From Phymatolithon calcareum (taxonomy: Eukaryota; Rhodophyta; Florideophyceae; Hapalidiales), in the NCBI GenBank assembly GCA_977006965.1, contig OZ345374.1, positions 1,364,001 through 1,428,000 on the forward strand: a DNA stretch of 64,000 nt, given 5' to 3'. A model generated the notes under the pieces. It was not told the origin of the DNA. It saw only the letters and a list, made by a program, of their open reading frames with translations, and searched no databases. Both the position numbers and the translations under genes were made by a program. Within the stretch, counting starts at the first letter, position 1, and every line of letters begins with the position of its first letter. This document shows positions 33,451-44,378 of the stretch, one piece after another.

Positions 33451-33958
33451 CTGCAGCCGTCTTTTGTGTCGCAAAACGGCAATGAACAATTCAGAACAAA
33501 AGAGAGTTTGTTGCCTCTCGCGTGCTCAGCGTTGTAGAACCTCGCGAAGGTCCACGTGCTGTTCAAGAAAGTCGTCACACACCAGTTAGTCTTAGTGATC
33601 CGTTATGACCGCTGGTTTCCCAAACGGGGACCGGGCATGGCGAGACGCCTCCACCAGCCACTTCTCTCCGTGTGCTCCCGAAAGAAGCACTGAGCCGACC
33701 AAGACTTGGTGATTCATATTCCCACTGCCGTCCGACACAATGCTGTGCTCGGGTGCTGTCGCATTTATACCATTCCGAATCTGGTCATGGGCGCTGGAGT
33801 ATGAAGCGGCTCTCATCCAGCCCAGGTTAGAATGTCTCTGAATTTACTGTCTTGTTATGAGAAACAGGCGGCAGTGTGCGAGACGGAACCACTTGAGACC
33901 CGTTGTTTCTTGCCTTCTCGACAGTGACTATTCCAGACCTCGAATTTGCGACATTTCG
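33451..33958 (-). repeat. Dispersed repeat, LTR-like, copy A
   Basis: Aligns in the same orientation with 53300-53832; shared landmarks are GTCACACACCAG, GTGATCCGTTATGACCG, GGGGACCGGGCAT and CTGTCGCATTTATAC. On the minus strand there is a TATA-like GGTATAAATGCGACAGC followed 200-300 bp later by a polyadenylation-like stretch, as in an LTR. Ends and target duplication are not resolved. Confidence 0.6.
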
Positions 33959-34169
33959 AATGGTTGGCGCGGCCAGCAAAGATGGAAGAGAAACGAATGC
34001 GTGTTGCTGAGTGCTGTGCACACGAAAGGGCGTACTTCTGTGCTGCTTGTCAAATTCAGTGGTCGAGAGGTGGTGCTTAGAGGTTGAATACGATATAATC
34101 ACGTGATACTGCAGAAGTAGCACTGAGATGATTGCTAAAGATGGACTTACAGAATCGGAGCTGCGTAGT

Positions 34170-34385
34170 CAGGGGAGGCACCAATTTGATTGAAATTAAT
34201 TGATTGAAATGGCACAATCATGATTGGAACTAAATTTGCCCCGTGTCCAGCTGGACATGTGGTAATAGATTTGTGTTTGCGTAATTGGTGTCTAATTGTC
34301 GACTTGCGTTTAATTACAATTATAATTGCAGAGTCGATCTTTCTTGTTTCTCAACAATTACCAGCAACAAATTGGTCTCTCCCTG
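34170..34385. mobile_element. hAT-type MITE, 216 bp, 8-bp target duplication
   Basis: Ends are CAGGGGAGGCACCAATTTG and the inverted CAGGGAGAGACCAATTTG. The 8-bp duplication TGCGTAGT lies at 34162-34169 and 34386-34393. No coding capacity. Its end resembles that of the hAT element at 28021 (CAGGGG, then CCAATT and AATTAATTG). Confidence 0.9.
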
Positions 34386-34393
34386 TGCGTAGT

Positions 34394-36393
34394 GCTAACG
34401 CTCGGCGGACTATTTGGCCTCAAATGCTACATGCAGCATTCAAAGAATAATAGCTGCTCTTACGCAAGACGCTCTACACGCAACACAAATTTGTGTTTAA
34501 TCATGCCAATTCGCCAAACACATCGTTTGCTCAGAACGACGCATTAACTTTTTTCATAAAATCGACACTTCTTCTTCAGAACGACGCATGCTCTCTCTGC
34601 AAGGGGCGCTTTTCACATTGTAATCTGCTCAGCTCGGTTCCAACGGAATCTTGCCTTTTCATGGAGAGAATGGTAGTGTAAATCAACCCCCTCATGCATC
34701 ATGCATTTAGAGCGCAGCACATTTGCATCCATTTGATATCAGTTGTCCTTCGCAGCATTGAGGCCAGTTCTGGCGCACTGAGTATATTGTTGGCATCTGC
34801 TGCTTGTCGAGGTGCCACGGACACTGAACCCATCTGCGACGCACGCGCTGTAGGCGTTGATGGAACGTTTCTAGATGCCTGGAAACGAGAGGTCGAACTA
34901 GAGTCGAGATGATGAGGACCCGTATTTCTGTCTCTCCGCTGAACAAACAAGCACAAAAGACATGGCGCGTTTTGGTTTGTACACACACCATGGCACGGTA
35001 TATTTTGAATAGACTGCGGTCGAAGAGCTCTTCGACTTTGTAGGGACATGCAATTTAAACTGGCGTAATATTATTAGCACGGTTTCCAGTACCATTGATG
35101 GGATCAAGATATTTTTACAGCAGTGAAGTCGTGCATGGGAAGCTAAGAGAGCCTGGAATCCTAAATGAGATTCTCGTTACCATTGAGTCCTTCGCTGGAG
35201 CAGAGCAAAGATTTAATGTGAATTGTTTAGTGCAATATTGGATAAAGGGAGAGATACTAGTTAATCCAAGAATGTTGATTATATTTCACCTTGATGAAGC
35301 GCTTGTACTGCTCCTCGACTGCCAGTAGTAGTGCAATGCGAACAATTTTTGAGCAACTAAATCTTTGTTGCTTCGTCCAGGCTGCCATAAAATCAAAGTG
35401 CACTGCATGCGATCGTTAAATATAGCTTTAGCAAGAGGGGTACAATAACGTCGCGTCTCTCTCGTTTGACCAGCTCAGTAACGTGTGGACACTCTTTCGA
35501 AGCGAACAGTTTATCCATGTCAAATTTGATTTTAATTTCCATGGCGGTGATACAAAGCGAGCCCCCAGATATGTATCAGGGTCGAAAATCTGACGAATAC
35601 GATAGCTCCACGCAATCCCTGCACAGCGGGACCAGCTCTTTGCCACGGTCCCCAAGACGTATATTCTTCAATTGCTTTACATTCAAGATGCGATTTATGC
35701 CGAGCTTTTGCTTCTAAGTGGCACGCAAATAATATATATACAAGACTCATCCATGAATTGAAGACTAGTGGGACAGAACAGGATCGCAAAGCCAGACCAC
35801 TGCAGTCCGGTAAATCCAATGAAACAGAGGGCGATCAACGCATGCGAGATAAATTAGTTTCCCAACAGCACTCTTTTGCCGAAAAGCCCTATTTGGGAGG
35901 CGGTCCTCCCATTGTTTTAACGGCATTGCTGGAAAAACGGGCATTGTATGCTTTTCGTGACTCTTTACAGTCCAACCAATGGGGCTACATGTGTTGGGCA
36001 TGGTATGATCATTTTCCACTCGTATTTCCACTTCGCTGCATACCAGGCATATTCTTATTTCAAAACAAGCATTTTTATGGACAGTTCCACATAACATGCT
36101 CTAAATGTTCCATTCCATCTGGCAAACAGTGAGCATTTCCTGCTTTTTTCTTTCAGGTCATGCTCTGAGATCTCCGGCTCCTTTGCGACCAACAGAATTA
36201 TTCCAAAAACAAAGTTTCCAAATACCGACACTAGATATAACGTACAGCGCAATCTACAGCAATGCCAGGAATTCATTGAACCTCATCGTGTATCCTCTAG
36301 ACATTCCCTACCCCTTTTATATACGGACAGTTCCAAGTGTTGCGCTTTCCCAAACAACCCATCGAAGACAAAGTCCCGATGCGCTGCTGAGCA
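34394..36393. other. Non-coding region, nothing recognised
   Basis: Many short frames on both strands without domains. It ends in the upstream region of the bZIP gene. Confidence 0.4.
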
Positions 36394-37068
36394 ATGAGCC
36401 AGGACAGAGCTTTACATCTTCTCAACAAGTACAAGATGGAGCAGATGCAGAAGGTTGCCACCACCCAACCACCGCCCGAGGTGCATAAGCGCCACACTGT
36501 GTGCCTCATGCGTATGCAGAAACGTGCACGTCGGCAGGCAGAGTCTGCGTTTGCGGAGAAGGACGACGACGAAAGTAGCATGTCGCCGGATGATGCACCA
36601 CTGACACCATACCAGAAGAAGAAAGTTATGCGCAATAAGTCGGCCTTCATCTCGCGACGACGACAGAAGAATTATGTGCAATTGTTGGAGAATTTTGTCG
36701 TGCAATTGGAAGTCGAGCGTGATCGAGAACTGGACAATTGTGTGCGTAATCAGGTCGAAGTACATCAGTTGAAAATGAAGGAAGAGGTGCTTCGTGAGCA
36801 ATTGAAAAGGCTACAGCGATCGAGACCGAGATTCTTTCAGGGCGATGTACAGTGCACGATGTCACAGCCGACAGTTCCACGAATGCCGAGTATGCCCATG
36901 GTGGACATTATGTCCGGTAGCCAGAATGGGAGGTCTCAGTTCCATGTCGGAGGCCCCAGTCGACAACCATCCAGTCAGCAGCGGTTCGGACCGGTCGAGG
37001 AGAACGGTGTACAGGATCCGCTTTCAGATATTTTGGATGACGCAATCGGACAGAAGTGGGAGTTTTGA
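36394..37068 (+). CDS. bZIP transcription factor
   Basis: A 224-residue protein. The basic region QKKKVMRNKSAFISRRRQK (about residues 74-92) has the bZIP spacing N-x7-R (N81, R89) with the usual SA and SR residues. It is followed by a leucine-rich coiled coil to about residue 140 (YVQLLENFVVQLEVERD, VHQLKMKEEVLREQLKRL). The N-terminus is Gln- and Lys-rich. The C-terminal third is Met/Pro/Gln-rich and ends in an acidic DPLSDILDDAI, which looks like an activation segment. It should bind DNA as a dimer in the nucleus. The subfamily is not identified. No intron needed. Confidence 0.8.
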   Translation: MSQDRALHLLNKYKMEQMQKVATTQPPPEVHKRHTVCLMRMQKRARRQAESAFAEKDDDESSMSPDDAPLTPYQKKKVMRNKSAFISRRRQKNYVQLLENFVVQLEVERDRELDNCVRNQVEVHQLKMKEEVLREQLKRLQRSRPRFFQGDVQCTMSQPTVPRMPSMPMVDIMSGSQNGRSQFHVGGPSRQPSSQQRFGPVEENGVQDPLSDILDDAIGQKWEF

Positions 37069-37490
37069 AGATTGCGGTGTAACTAATAGCGCTTTTCGTA
37101 TTTAAAAACTAAATTGACATTTTCGTGCCATCTAAGGGTACCTTGGATTGGCAAGTGACTTGAACATAAATAAAAAATGTTTCTATTCCAACTTACTAAA
37201 TGATTCTATTCCAGCTTTCCTTGTTTCTACAACACTTCTCCACGGCGTTCAGAATAGTTTTATTCCAATTCTATTCCTTTTCTTTTCCAGAGTGCCCCCT
37301 CGACGATTCTTTAGATCACAAAGGTAATAGTGTCCTTTGAGGCATTAGAAGTGCCAACAATATCACAGAGAAATACATTCAACATCACACGTGACCCATG
37401 AATTAAGAAAGGACACTCGAGGGTAAAGTTATTTCGCGTAGAATTGGATTGGATTGCAATGGGCAGGTGTTCGAATGCAGTTTTGCAATT
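37069..37490. other. 3' flank of the bZIP gene
   Basis: AT-rich, with TCTATTCCA repeated around 37175-37280. No gene recognised. Confidence 0.4.
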
Positions 37491-38084
37491 ATGGATTTTG
37501 CGTCCTCCTCCCCAAAACAAGCATCCGTCCATAACAAATTCTCCGTGACGTGGCGAACGAAAATAGAAATTCATGAGGAGGGCGCGTATTCCCTGAACGG
37601 AAGGTTTCTGGATGCACGATACAGTGTAATGCTGTTTCTACACTCTTCAAGTGAGGTCCGAAAAGCACGACGGAAATTAGACTACTGTACCGAGTCTAAT
37701 ACTGCTCGCGAGGCAGGGGAGTCACATCATGTGATGTTAACGTCAATATCCAACAGCAGTGCAACAGCAGTAAAGAAACTCTTCCCTAATCCGCTCGCCA
37801 TTGGCGGTTCTGCATCCATTGATCATGAATGTCTCGACGAACCGGGGGCACAGCGTCCGCTCCCCGCAAAAAGAGTGAGAGTATTTCTCCCAGTCAGCGC
37901 ACAACGGGCAGCTGAACGCATGATGCATCTGCACCTCAAATCGTATAAATCATTTAAGGCATGGCATGCTTACTGTTTTATGACGTGTATCATACGCCAT
38001 CATTGCTGTAACATACATGAGATATTTCGACCTACCGGCGAGAGTAGCAACTCTTTTTGTCACGTTGTAGACGCAACGGTCTAG
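37491..38084 (+). CDS. Possible hypothetical protein
   Basis: An open frame of 197 codons from the first in-frame ATG. It has a basic cluster (LPAKRVRVF) that could be a nuclear localisation signal and several Cys/His residues near the end, but no recognised domain. It stops 13 bp before the cupin ATG on the same strand. It may be a chance ORF or the 5' leader region of the next gene. Confidence 0.25.
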   Translation: MDFASSSPKQASVHNKFSVTWRTKIEIHEEGAYSLNGRFLDARYSVMLFLHSSSEVRKARRKLDYCTESNTAREAGESHHVMLTSISNSSATAVKKLFPNPLAIGGSASIDHECLDEPGAQRPLPAKRVRVFLPVSAQRAAERMMHLHLKSYKSFKAWHAYCFMTCIIRHHCCNIHEIFRPTGESSNSFCHVVDATV

Positions 38085-38096
38085 TTCGAGATAACA

Positions 38097-38525
38097 ATGG
38101 CGTCAAGTGCAGACGATGTGATCTCCTTGCTGAAACTGATGCGTCATCCGGAGGGCGGATGGTATCGCCGGACATGGGTTGCTGACACCTCTGCGGCCGA
38201 GCGTCCGATTGGGTCATCGATCTACTTTCTACTCCGCGCCGGCGAATGTAGTCACTGGCATAGTCTGGACGCGGACGAATTATGGCATTTTTACTCAGGG
38301 GCGCCGCTCGTGTTGGCGACGGCAAAGTCTAGTGCCGGACCTCGCGAGGAGCAGACGCTCGGCGTAGACCTCGCGGCTGGGCAACGGCCGCAAATTCATG
38401 TGCCGAGGAATGTGTGGCAGACGGCGCGCAGCACTGGGGAGTATACACTTGTGGGGTGCACGGTGTCGCCGGGGTTCAATTTTGATGGGTTTACGCTAGC
38501 GCGCCCGGGGTTCGACATTCCGTAA
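38097..38525 (+). CDS. DUF985 (Cupin_5) family protein
   Basis: A 142-residue small cupin. Family hallmarks run in order: LMRHPEGGWYRRTW (about residues 14-27), SSIYFLLRAGECSHWHSLDADELWHFYSGAPL (about 40-71), PQIHVPRNVWQTA (about 97-109) and LVGCTVSPGFNFDGF (about 117-131). The beta-barrel probably binds a metal or sugar-like ligand. The family is widespread in bacteria and eukaryotes and its biochemical role is not settled. Length is normal. The coding part is more GC-rich than its flanks. Confidence 0.93.
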   Translation: MASSADDVISLLKLMRHPEGGWYRRTWVADTSAAERPIGSSIYFLLRAGECSHWHSLDADELWHFYSGAPLVLATAKSSAGPREEQTLGVDLAAGQRPQIHVPRNVWQTARSTGEYTLVGCTVSPGFNFDGFTLARPGFDIP

Positions 38526-40454
38526 CGTGCGTGCCGTGCGTGATTTGTGTGCTACCGGAGCTGAGACTTGAGTAGGAGTAAATTACAGCCGGGAATTGGA
38601 CAGAAAGAAATTGTGGCTGGTGTGGACACTTCGGCCTATTTTAATCCGGGAATAGGAGAATGACATTCTTGTATTGTTAGAAACAACTATTGACCGAAAA
38701 CAGGGAAGAGACGTTGCACTGTACCATGCAATGTAATTCTGTCTAGCTCCGGCTTTGTTATTTAACTTTATTACTTTTCAATATCGTCAGCAGTTTTCCT
38801 GTTCCCGCGGGGACTATCCTTGTCATGACCAGCGTTCCAATTTGGATCAATACTTCGGCCGCCTGTCGGTGCGAGGACCAACGGCGGGACTGCACTGTAC
38901 CTGCATCGGTGCAAGCGCATCTGAATTACAATTTACACGAATTCGTGTAATGCATGTATCTAGATCTTAAGATCTAGATTCATGCATTACTCTGAATCAG
39001 CTTACCAATCATCATCAGTTCATTGCTGCCGGAATTACAGTAACGCAGTTGCAGGGCCAGGGCCCATACTTTCCCATGTAGAATCATACTAATTGTCTCG
39101 CCGGCGATGTCGTTCACTGCGACGAGGTTGCGTGAGTTATAATCCCGTCGGCTGCGACACGGGATCTAGCCGAAGGTCGTCACGCTTCTGCGTCTCATCC
39201 GAGTGGTCAGGTAAGAATTTCTTTTCTTCGCAATTACCTTTGTTGTGGACTGTTCGTGATGAGCTATTTGTTATCCCTGGCTTAGACGTTGATCATCAAC
39301 GCTGCTGAGAAAATTCAAATGCTGTTTTACTCTGAAACATCGTACCGCCCTCATGGCTCTCATGCTTTTTTTTCCGATCTGCACGGTTACTAATTCTTCT
39401 CGTCTTTTTCGAACTCGTTCCGGTTTACAGGGTGTGACAAGACTGGATCCAACAAGACATCAATCTAGCAGGAAAGCGACGAACTTCCGTAGTTAATTTT
39501 CTATCTCTCGAATTAAACCGCACATGGTCTTAGTCTCGTGCACAGAATTGTTTCTTTCATTTCGCTGCCTCTATGTGTCCGTATCGGCATAGAAAACTCC
39601 AGTTGTAATGTGCTTCCGCAGCGTGGGAATGACCTGCCGTTCTCTGCCATCGCCACTTCTACTTCACGTCACGCTTTTGCGACCGCAAACCACCCAGATT
39701 TTTCTCATCGTATTCTCGTTTCCCTTTTCGTCATCTGGTTCACCCCCTCGAGCCTCATCAACAACTTGACCCTCGGCACAAACTATTTTTCGAGGCAAAC
39801 CTGTCCTCTTCGCAATTCCTGTCTCGTGACCCCACTTCTTTGGCCCCGGTTATGTTTTCTTCATGCCTCAAATGCCTTTCGCATAATTCGTTATAGCCTG
39901 TGCGATCTTCACATCTTCAGGACCACTCCCATTCCAAAATCGGAGTCCTATTTTTGACCTTCTGCGCCACTTGCTCCTCGAGCCGTTGGTATAGCTCTAT
40001 GCCTGTCGTTAGCTATCTCCGTAAGCCAATGCAACCGTCGAAACCTTCTCTCTTTTTGTGCCAAATTTCGACGTCTCCGCATCATGTTTCGTCCACCGCA
40101 AATTCTCACTCTTTCCCCTCTTTTCTGACATGCGATACGGATCACCACACAACGCGAACTTCCCCTGTCTTTTGGTCAAATCTCTCAACCTGTCCCCTTT
40201 TTTTCCGTGTGCATGCTTGACACACATGTCCTTCTCACGCTTTCGTGACCACAAAGGCAGTCCTCCGCGTTGGCGCCCGTACGAATCTGAATCTCCATAT
40301 CCACTGCCTTCTCAGAGTTCTATTCTTTTTCAGTTTTCCAACCTGAAACTTTAGAGATAATAAGCTTTATGTTATCAACACCGTCATGACTGAAGCACAT
40401 ACCCACCTACGTGCTTGGGCACACCTGACCCAAAGCCCCCAGAGGGAACAGAAC
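38526..40454. other. Non-coding region with an AT-rich palindrome
   Basis: No recognised gene. It holds the double palindrome at 38933-38990. From 39500 to 40350 the plus strand is pyrimidine-rich with frames of about 100-140 codons that lack domains. Confidence 0.4.
38933..38990. repeat. Two overlapping palindromes
   Basis: TTACACGAATTCGTGTAA (38933-38950) is a perfect 18-bp palindrome. It overlaps a 44-bp palindrome (38947-38990) with 22-bp arms starting GTAATGCATG, no loop and one mismatch. Confidence 0.9.
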
Positions 40455-43418
40455 CTACTTTCTTAGACGCTTGAACCGCTCTAAGGCCCCCATAGTTTCC
40501 TTCTTCGGAGAGCCTGCTTCAATCTCGTCCGCACTTTCAAGTTCCTTTTCCGCAAGCTTTCGCTTTTCACCCACAAATGCAGTCGCGCGCGATAGCAAGT
40601 TCTTCACCCCCTGCGGCAACTCTTTCACCCCAATCCTAACCTCATTTGCCTTTCCTGTGGAAGTCTTATTTTTTTCTACATTGTCCACAGCTCCCACTCC
40701 TGTATCTCCATCCTCAGACAATTCTTCACTTTTTCGCTCACTTGATTCTTCGTTGTCATCGCTATCCAAATCAAGCTCAATTTCCTCATCAACTGCCCCG
40801 TCTTTTGCGCCTGTGTTCTCCGCACCTTCCTCAACCCCTGCGGCAGCCGCCGCTCGGCGTTCCAAAGCGGCCATACTTCCACCAACTTCCGCATCTCCCT
40901 CCACAGCCACAGGAGCCACCTTCGCATCTGCATCCGCATCCCCAGCCCCCGCCGCAGCTGGGATTGCCAGATGCGTGCCGGCACGCAGCATCAACACACC
41001 GCGCTTCACACGAAGCATATCGCGGAAAGTGTCCTCAGACCCGTGCGCAAGCTCGAAGTCATGCCACGCCCGCCAGTACGCACCGGACACAGTATCTGTG
41101 TGCGCCCGTGGATCCGCAACCTTAGCCGCATGAGCGAATATTGCTCGAGCCCGGTCAATTTCACCGAGTTGTGTCTCAGTCTCTGTAAAACGTCTTGCAA
41201 ACTCTAGCACCTCCTCAGGTTGTGCCAGAGATGACAATGCCTCCTCAAATATTGGCCTTGTCCTGGTCACGCCGAATAAGGAGCCCATTCGTGCAATGTA
41301 CAGCCGGTACATGTCAGCACGTTGCGCAGGGGCCACGGCGCGCGCCGCGCGCGCAAGCACCGCCATGCTTCGCCTTGGCAGGCTTGATCGTTCCTCCAAG
41401 TCTGCGTACATGCGGAACAGCAAGGGGAGATGCTCGTTGGGGACATTACGTCCAAATTTGCGACCAGGTGGGGCGGCCTTAATGGCCTCTTCGAATAAAC
41501 TCCTCGCGCGCTCCAGTTTTCCACTTCCATGTCGCTTCACGAATCGAGTCAAATACACCACCCAAACTGTCAGCGCTTCCGGCCATTGAAGCGAAGATGC
41601 GCCCCGGTCGTACAGCCTGAATGCTTGCTCGAATAGACGCTTGGATTCAAGGTACTCTCCGCCGTTAAGGATGTTTTGAGCGGTTGCAATACCGAGGTCT
41701 AGCATGCGATGATAGGCGGTAATGACATTCTCGGCAGGCTCAAGGGATTCAGTCAGATCAAGTAGAAATGACCATAGTCTATTCGACCTCCATGCAGACA
41801 GCGCTCTTCCCCTTTCACTATAGTCGTAATGGACAAGGCCACTTTTTTTAGCATGAGACCCCACACCGTTGGCCCTGCTCAGTTCGCGGCGGCGATCTTC
41901 TTCTGGTTGCACCGTGGCTCGCTGCAGGACCTCAAGTGCTAGTTGTGGACTTTTCAATCTCAGCTCCATCTCGGCATATTCGCACCATATAGCGGCAAGG
42001 TCTTGTGGTTGGGAAAATTTATCCGTTTCGGTCACAGCCTTCTCCAAAACTTTTCGTGCCGAACTGGGGTCATTTGCTGCCTCGTAGTATCCCGCAAACG
42101 CGAGCCAAAGCGTGTGCGGACGCCCATTTGAAGCCTGAATTGGGTTCACAGTAGAAATAGCGCGGGTGTATGTATGCACAACAGCAGCAGGATCACCAGC
42201 CTTTTTAAAGAGTCTCGCTCGTTTATGCCACTCATGCACATTATGAGGATTTTGCCTTATCCAAACATCAGACAAAAGCATAGGACGTCGGTCGGTAAGA
42301 TGTTCCAATCGCGTCATTAGTACTTCGAGAGCCTCCTCGGCGTCCTTGAGTTCCTCCTCATCTGCCTCGTCGCCCTCTGCTCGAATCTCTTCCACATCCT
42401 CCAACGCAGCGGTGACCAGTCCTTCCTCAAATTTAGAGTACGCATCGTAAAGAATTGCAAAATCGCGGACCGTGAGAACGGTACTAACTGCCTCCTCGTA
42501 CACGCCACGAGCCTCCTCAAAGTCACCTCGGCGTATATAGTACCTTGCCAACAACTGGTATAGATCTACGGTTCGAAGTCCGCCGCCTTCCTTAGCGTCA
42601 TGTAACCCCTGGCGCAGAAATGCAGGCACGTCCACGCTCACAACTTCGCGCGGGTGTTTCGATGCGATTTCAGCCGCCTCAATCCATAGCATTTCCCGGC
42701 TCTTTTTTCCTGGCGGACTCCATGTCTTATCCTCGAGTGCATGCACAAGACCAGTTACTGCATCATCCCAAAGCTTTCGCTCCTTACGGTACTCAAATAA
42801 TTGAAGGGCACCAGGACCAGGCCGTAACACGGCGTATCGCAAAAGCAGAGCAACTGCTCCGCGCCGACCGAGTCGTGGTATAAGAGCGCGAAGCGAAAGC
42901 GTCCACATGCGGTCATGCTGTGTGACCGGAAGCAAGCGAAGCGATGAATCCAGGGCCTCGCGCGCCGCGCGCAAGCGCCCCTCCTTCGCGCAAAGTTCCA
43001 ACAGGTCCTCCCACAGACGAGGTGCGGCACGCAGCGCCTCCGCGGCACGACGGGATACTGTCACGGCGTGCGTTCGTGCATGGTGAGCAGGATGGAACAT
43101 GGCTGCATGCGCGCGCGCCCGCCTGGAATATGCGCGCCATAGCTTGTAGCTGCCCGGTAGCGCCGCCACCGCACGCTCGTAAACCCCAAATATTGCGCTT
43201 GGTGATAGCTTTGCGGCCTCAGCCGCGAGCACATACGCTAACCAGCGCTTCACAACATAAGGCTCACGCGCCGCGCTCGCCGCCTCTGGCAGCAGATCTG
43301 CTACGGTGAGACCTGATACTAGCGCCGGAGCGCGTGCCTTGCGCAAAGTAGGCGGGCGGGCATCGCGTGGTGAGGCTGATGGGTCGGTGCTGGCAGCGGG
43401 GGATAGAGCCATTTGCAT
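40455..43418 (-). CDS. SYF1: Pre-mRNA splicing factor SYF1/XAB2
   Basis: A 987-residue intronless gene for the HAT-repeat scaffold of the NineTeen complex, which stabilises the catalytic spliceosome; in animals it is XAB2, also linked to transcription-coupled repair. HAT repeats run through most of the protein, for example VYERAVAALPGSYKLWRAYSR, ARGVYEEAVSTV with FAILYDAYSKFEE, WHKRARLFKKAGDPAAVVHTYTRAI, ARKVLEKAV and ARSLFEEAIKAAPP. The family landmark RRPMLLSDVWIRQNPHNVHEWHKR is clear. The acidic, Lys-rich C-terminal tail is longer than in human XAB2 (855 residues), which explains the extra length. Very GC-rich compared with its flanks. Confidence 0.95.
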   Translation of the reverse strand: MQMALSPAASTDPSASPRDARPPTLRKARAPALVSGLTVADLLPEAASAAREPYVVKRWLAYVLAAEAAKLSPSAIFGVYERAVAALPGSYKLWRAYSRRARAHAAMFHPAHHARTHAVTVSRRAAEALRAAPRLWEDLLELCAKEGRLRAAREALDSSLRLLPVTQHDRMWTLSLRALIPRLGRRGAVALLLRYAVLRPGPGALQLFEYRKERKLWDDAVTGLVHALEDKTWSPPGKKSREMLWIEAAEIASKHPREVVSVDVPAFLRQGLHDAKEGGGLRTVDLYQLLARYYIRRGDFEEARGVYEEAVSTVLTVRDFAILYDAYSKFEEGLVTAALEDVEEIRAEGDEADEEELKDAEEALEVLMTRLEHLTDRRPMLLSDVWIRQNPHNVHEWHKRARLFKKAGDPAAVVHTYTRAISTVNPIQASNGRPHTLWLAFAGYYEAANDPSSARKVLEKAVTETDKFSQPQDLAAIWCEYAEMELRLKSPQLALEVLQRATVQPEEDRRRELSRANGVGSHAKKSGLVHYDYSERGRALSAWRSNRLWSFLLDLTESLEPAENVITAYHRMLDLGIATAQNILNGGEYLESKRLFEQAFRLYDRGASSLQWPEALTVWVVYLTRFVKRHGSGKLERARSLFEEAIKAAPPGRKFGRNVPNEHLPLLFRMYADLEERSSLPRRSMAVLARAARAVAPAQRADMYRLYIARMGSLFGVTRTRPIFEEALSSLAQPEEVLEFARRFTETETQLGEIDRARAIFAHAAKVADPRAHTDTVSGAYWRAWHDFELAHGSEDTFRDMLRVKRGVLMLRAGTHLAIPAAAGAGDADADAKVAPVAVEGDAEVGGSMAALERRAAAAAGVEEGAENTGAKDGAVDEEIELDLDSDDNEESSERKSEELSEDGDTGVGAVDNVEKNKTSTGKANEVRIGVKELPQGVKNLLSRATAFVGEKRKLAEKELESADEIEAGSPKKETMGALERFKRLRK

Positions 43419-43538
43419 GAAAGCAGTTGGAAATGCTGACGAGTTTAATGCATGCCTGAAGTTGGCAACGAGGTTGGCCCGACGTGTTCAGCAATAATGG
43501 TTTCGTGTAATACGTGTCGGCATAGCAATAGTTTCTTT

Positions 43539-43777
43539 GAGGAAATTCACTACATGGCCACCCCTCGCCAAACGTACTGCTTACCCCTAGCCATGCGTAC
43601 TATCATAACTCACCCTAGCCAAAACTACTACTCATCCGTTTGTCAAAGCAATCTATGCGACAGTAAAATTTATTGCGCGCGCTACTCTCTATGCTTTAGA
43701 TTCTCGTCGCAAGTAGCATCTCCGTCATCGCAGGCGGTAAGGTTTGGCTAGGCATGGCCATGTAGTGAATTTCCTCG
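43539..43777. mobile_element. Hairpin MITE, 239 bp
   Basis: Termini 43539-43573 and 43743-43777 are 35-bp inverted repeats (32/35) beginning GAGGAAATTCACTACATGG. It starts with the same GAGGAAATT as the foldback element at 27724. Short CCCTAGCCA motifs repeat inside. No clear target duplication. Confidence 0.75.
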
Positions 43778-44378
43778 AATTTCGTTTATTTGGCAGGGAT
43801 ATTGGGAATTGATCCATACTGTAACTCAGGATTTGACACGCGGAAATTTTTTCAAGTATTTTTAAATACTTGAAAAAAAAAAGCGAACCATTAATTTTGT
43901 AAAAAAAACTCCATCGCTAACGCTCATGAACAACTGCGTCAGACAGCAGGTGATTATTCTTGGTGGAAACTCTATTGCGGGTTTTTCGACGATGATAACC
44001 ATACACAAGCTGAATATCGCCCATACGGTCCGTGTTGTCGTCTGACCACATATCACCACATTTTATCGGCGGCCTACGGTGCGCATCAGGCGAACAATTG
44101 AAGAAGCCAACCCTGCCCCCGGAGAGTTCTTACTGCCGACCACCAGACACAGGCCTCTGGTACGGTTATACAATAACTGTAACCTCCAATGTGCAAAAAT
44201 CCATGAGTTCAGTACTGGCTATGAACTAATTCCACATTGGGCATCCATTCTACGAGGATTGACTGTAGAGTGAAAAATATTGTGATAATTCTGTTCTCAT
44301 CGCGCACTAGGCAGCGTTTTGTACAGTAGGGAATGTTCCAGGACAACTCCACTATGTCGACTGAATGCCAATCACAGA
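43778..44378. other. Intergenic region, nothing recognised
   Basis: ACGAGGATTGACTG followed by TA at about 44255-44269 resembles a pogo-type right end, but no partner end was found. Confidence 0.35.

Noticed and set aside
44255-44270. Right end of a second pogo-like element
   Set aside because: ATTGACTG followed by TA fits, but no matching left end was found within the window.
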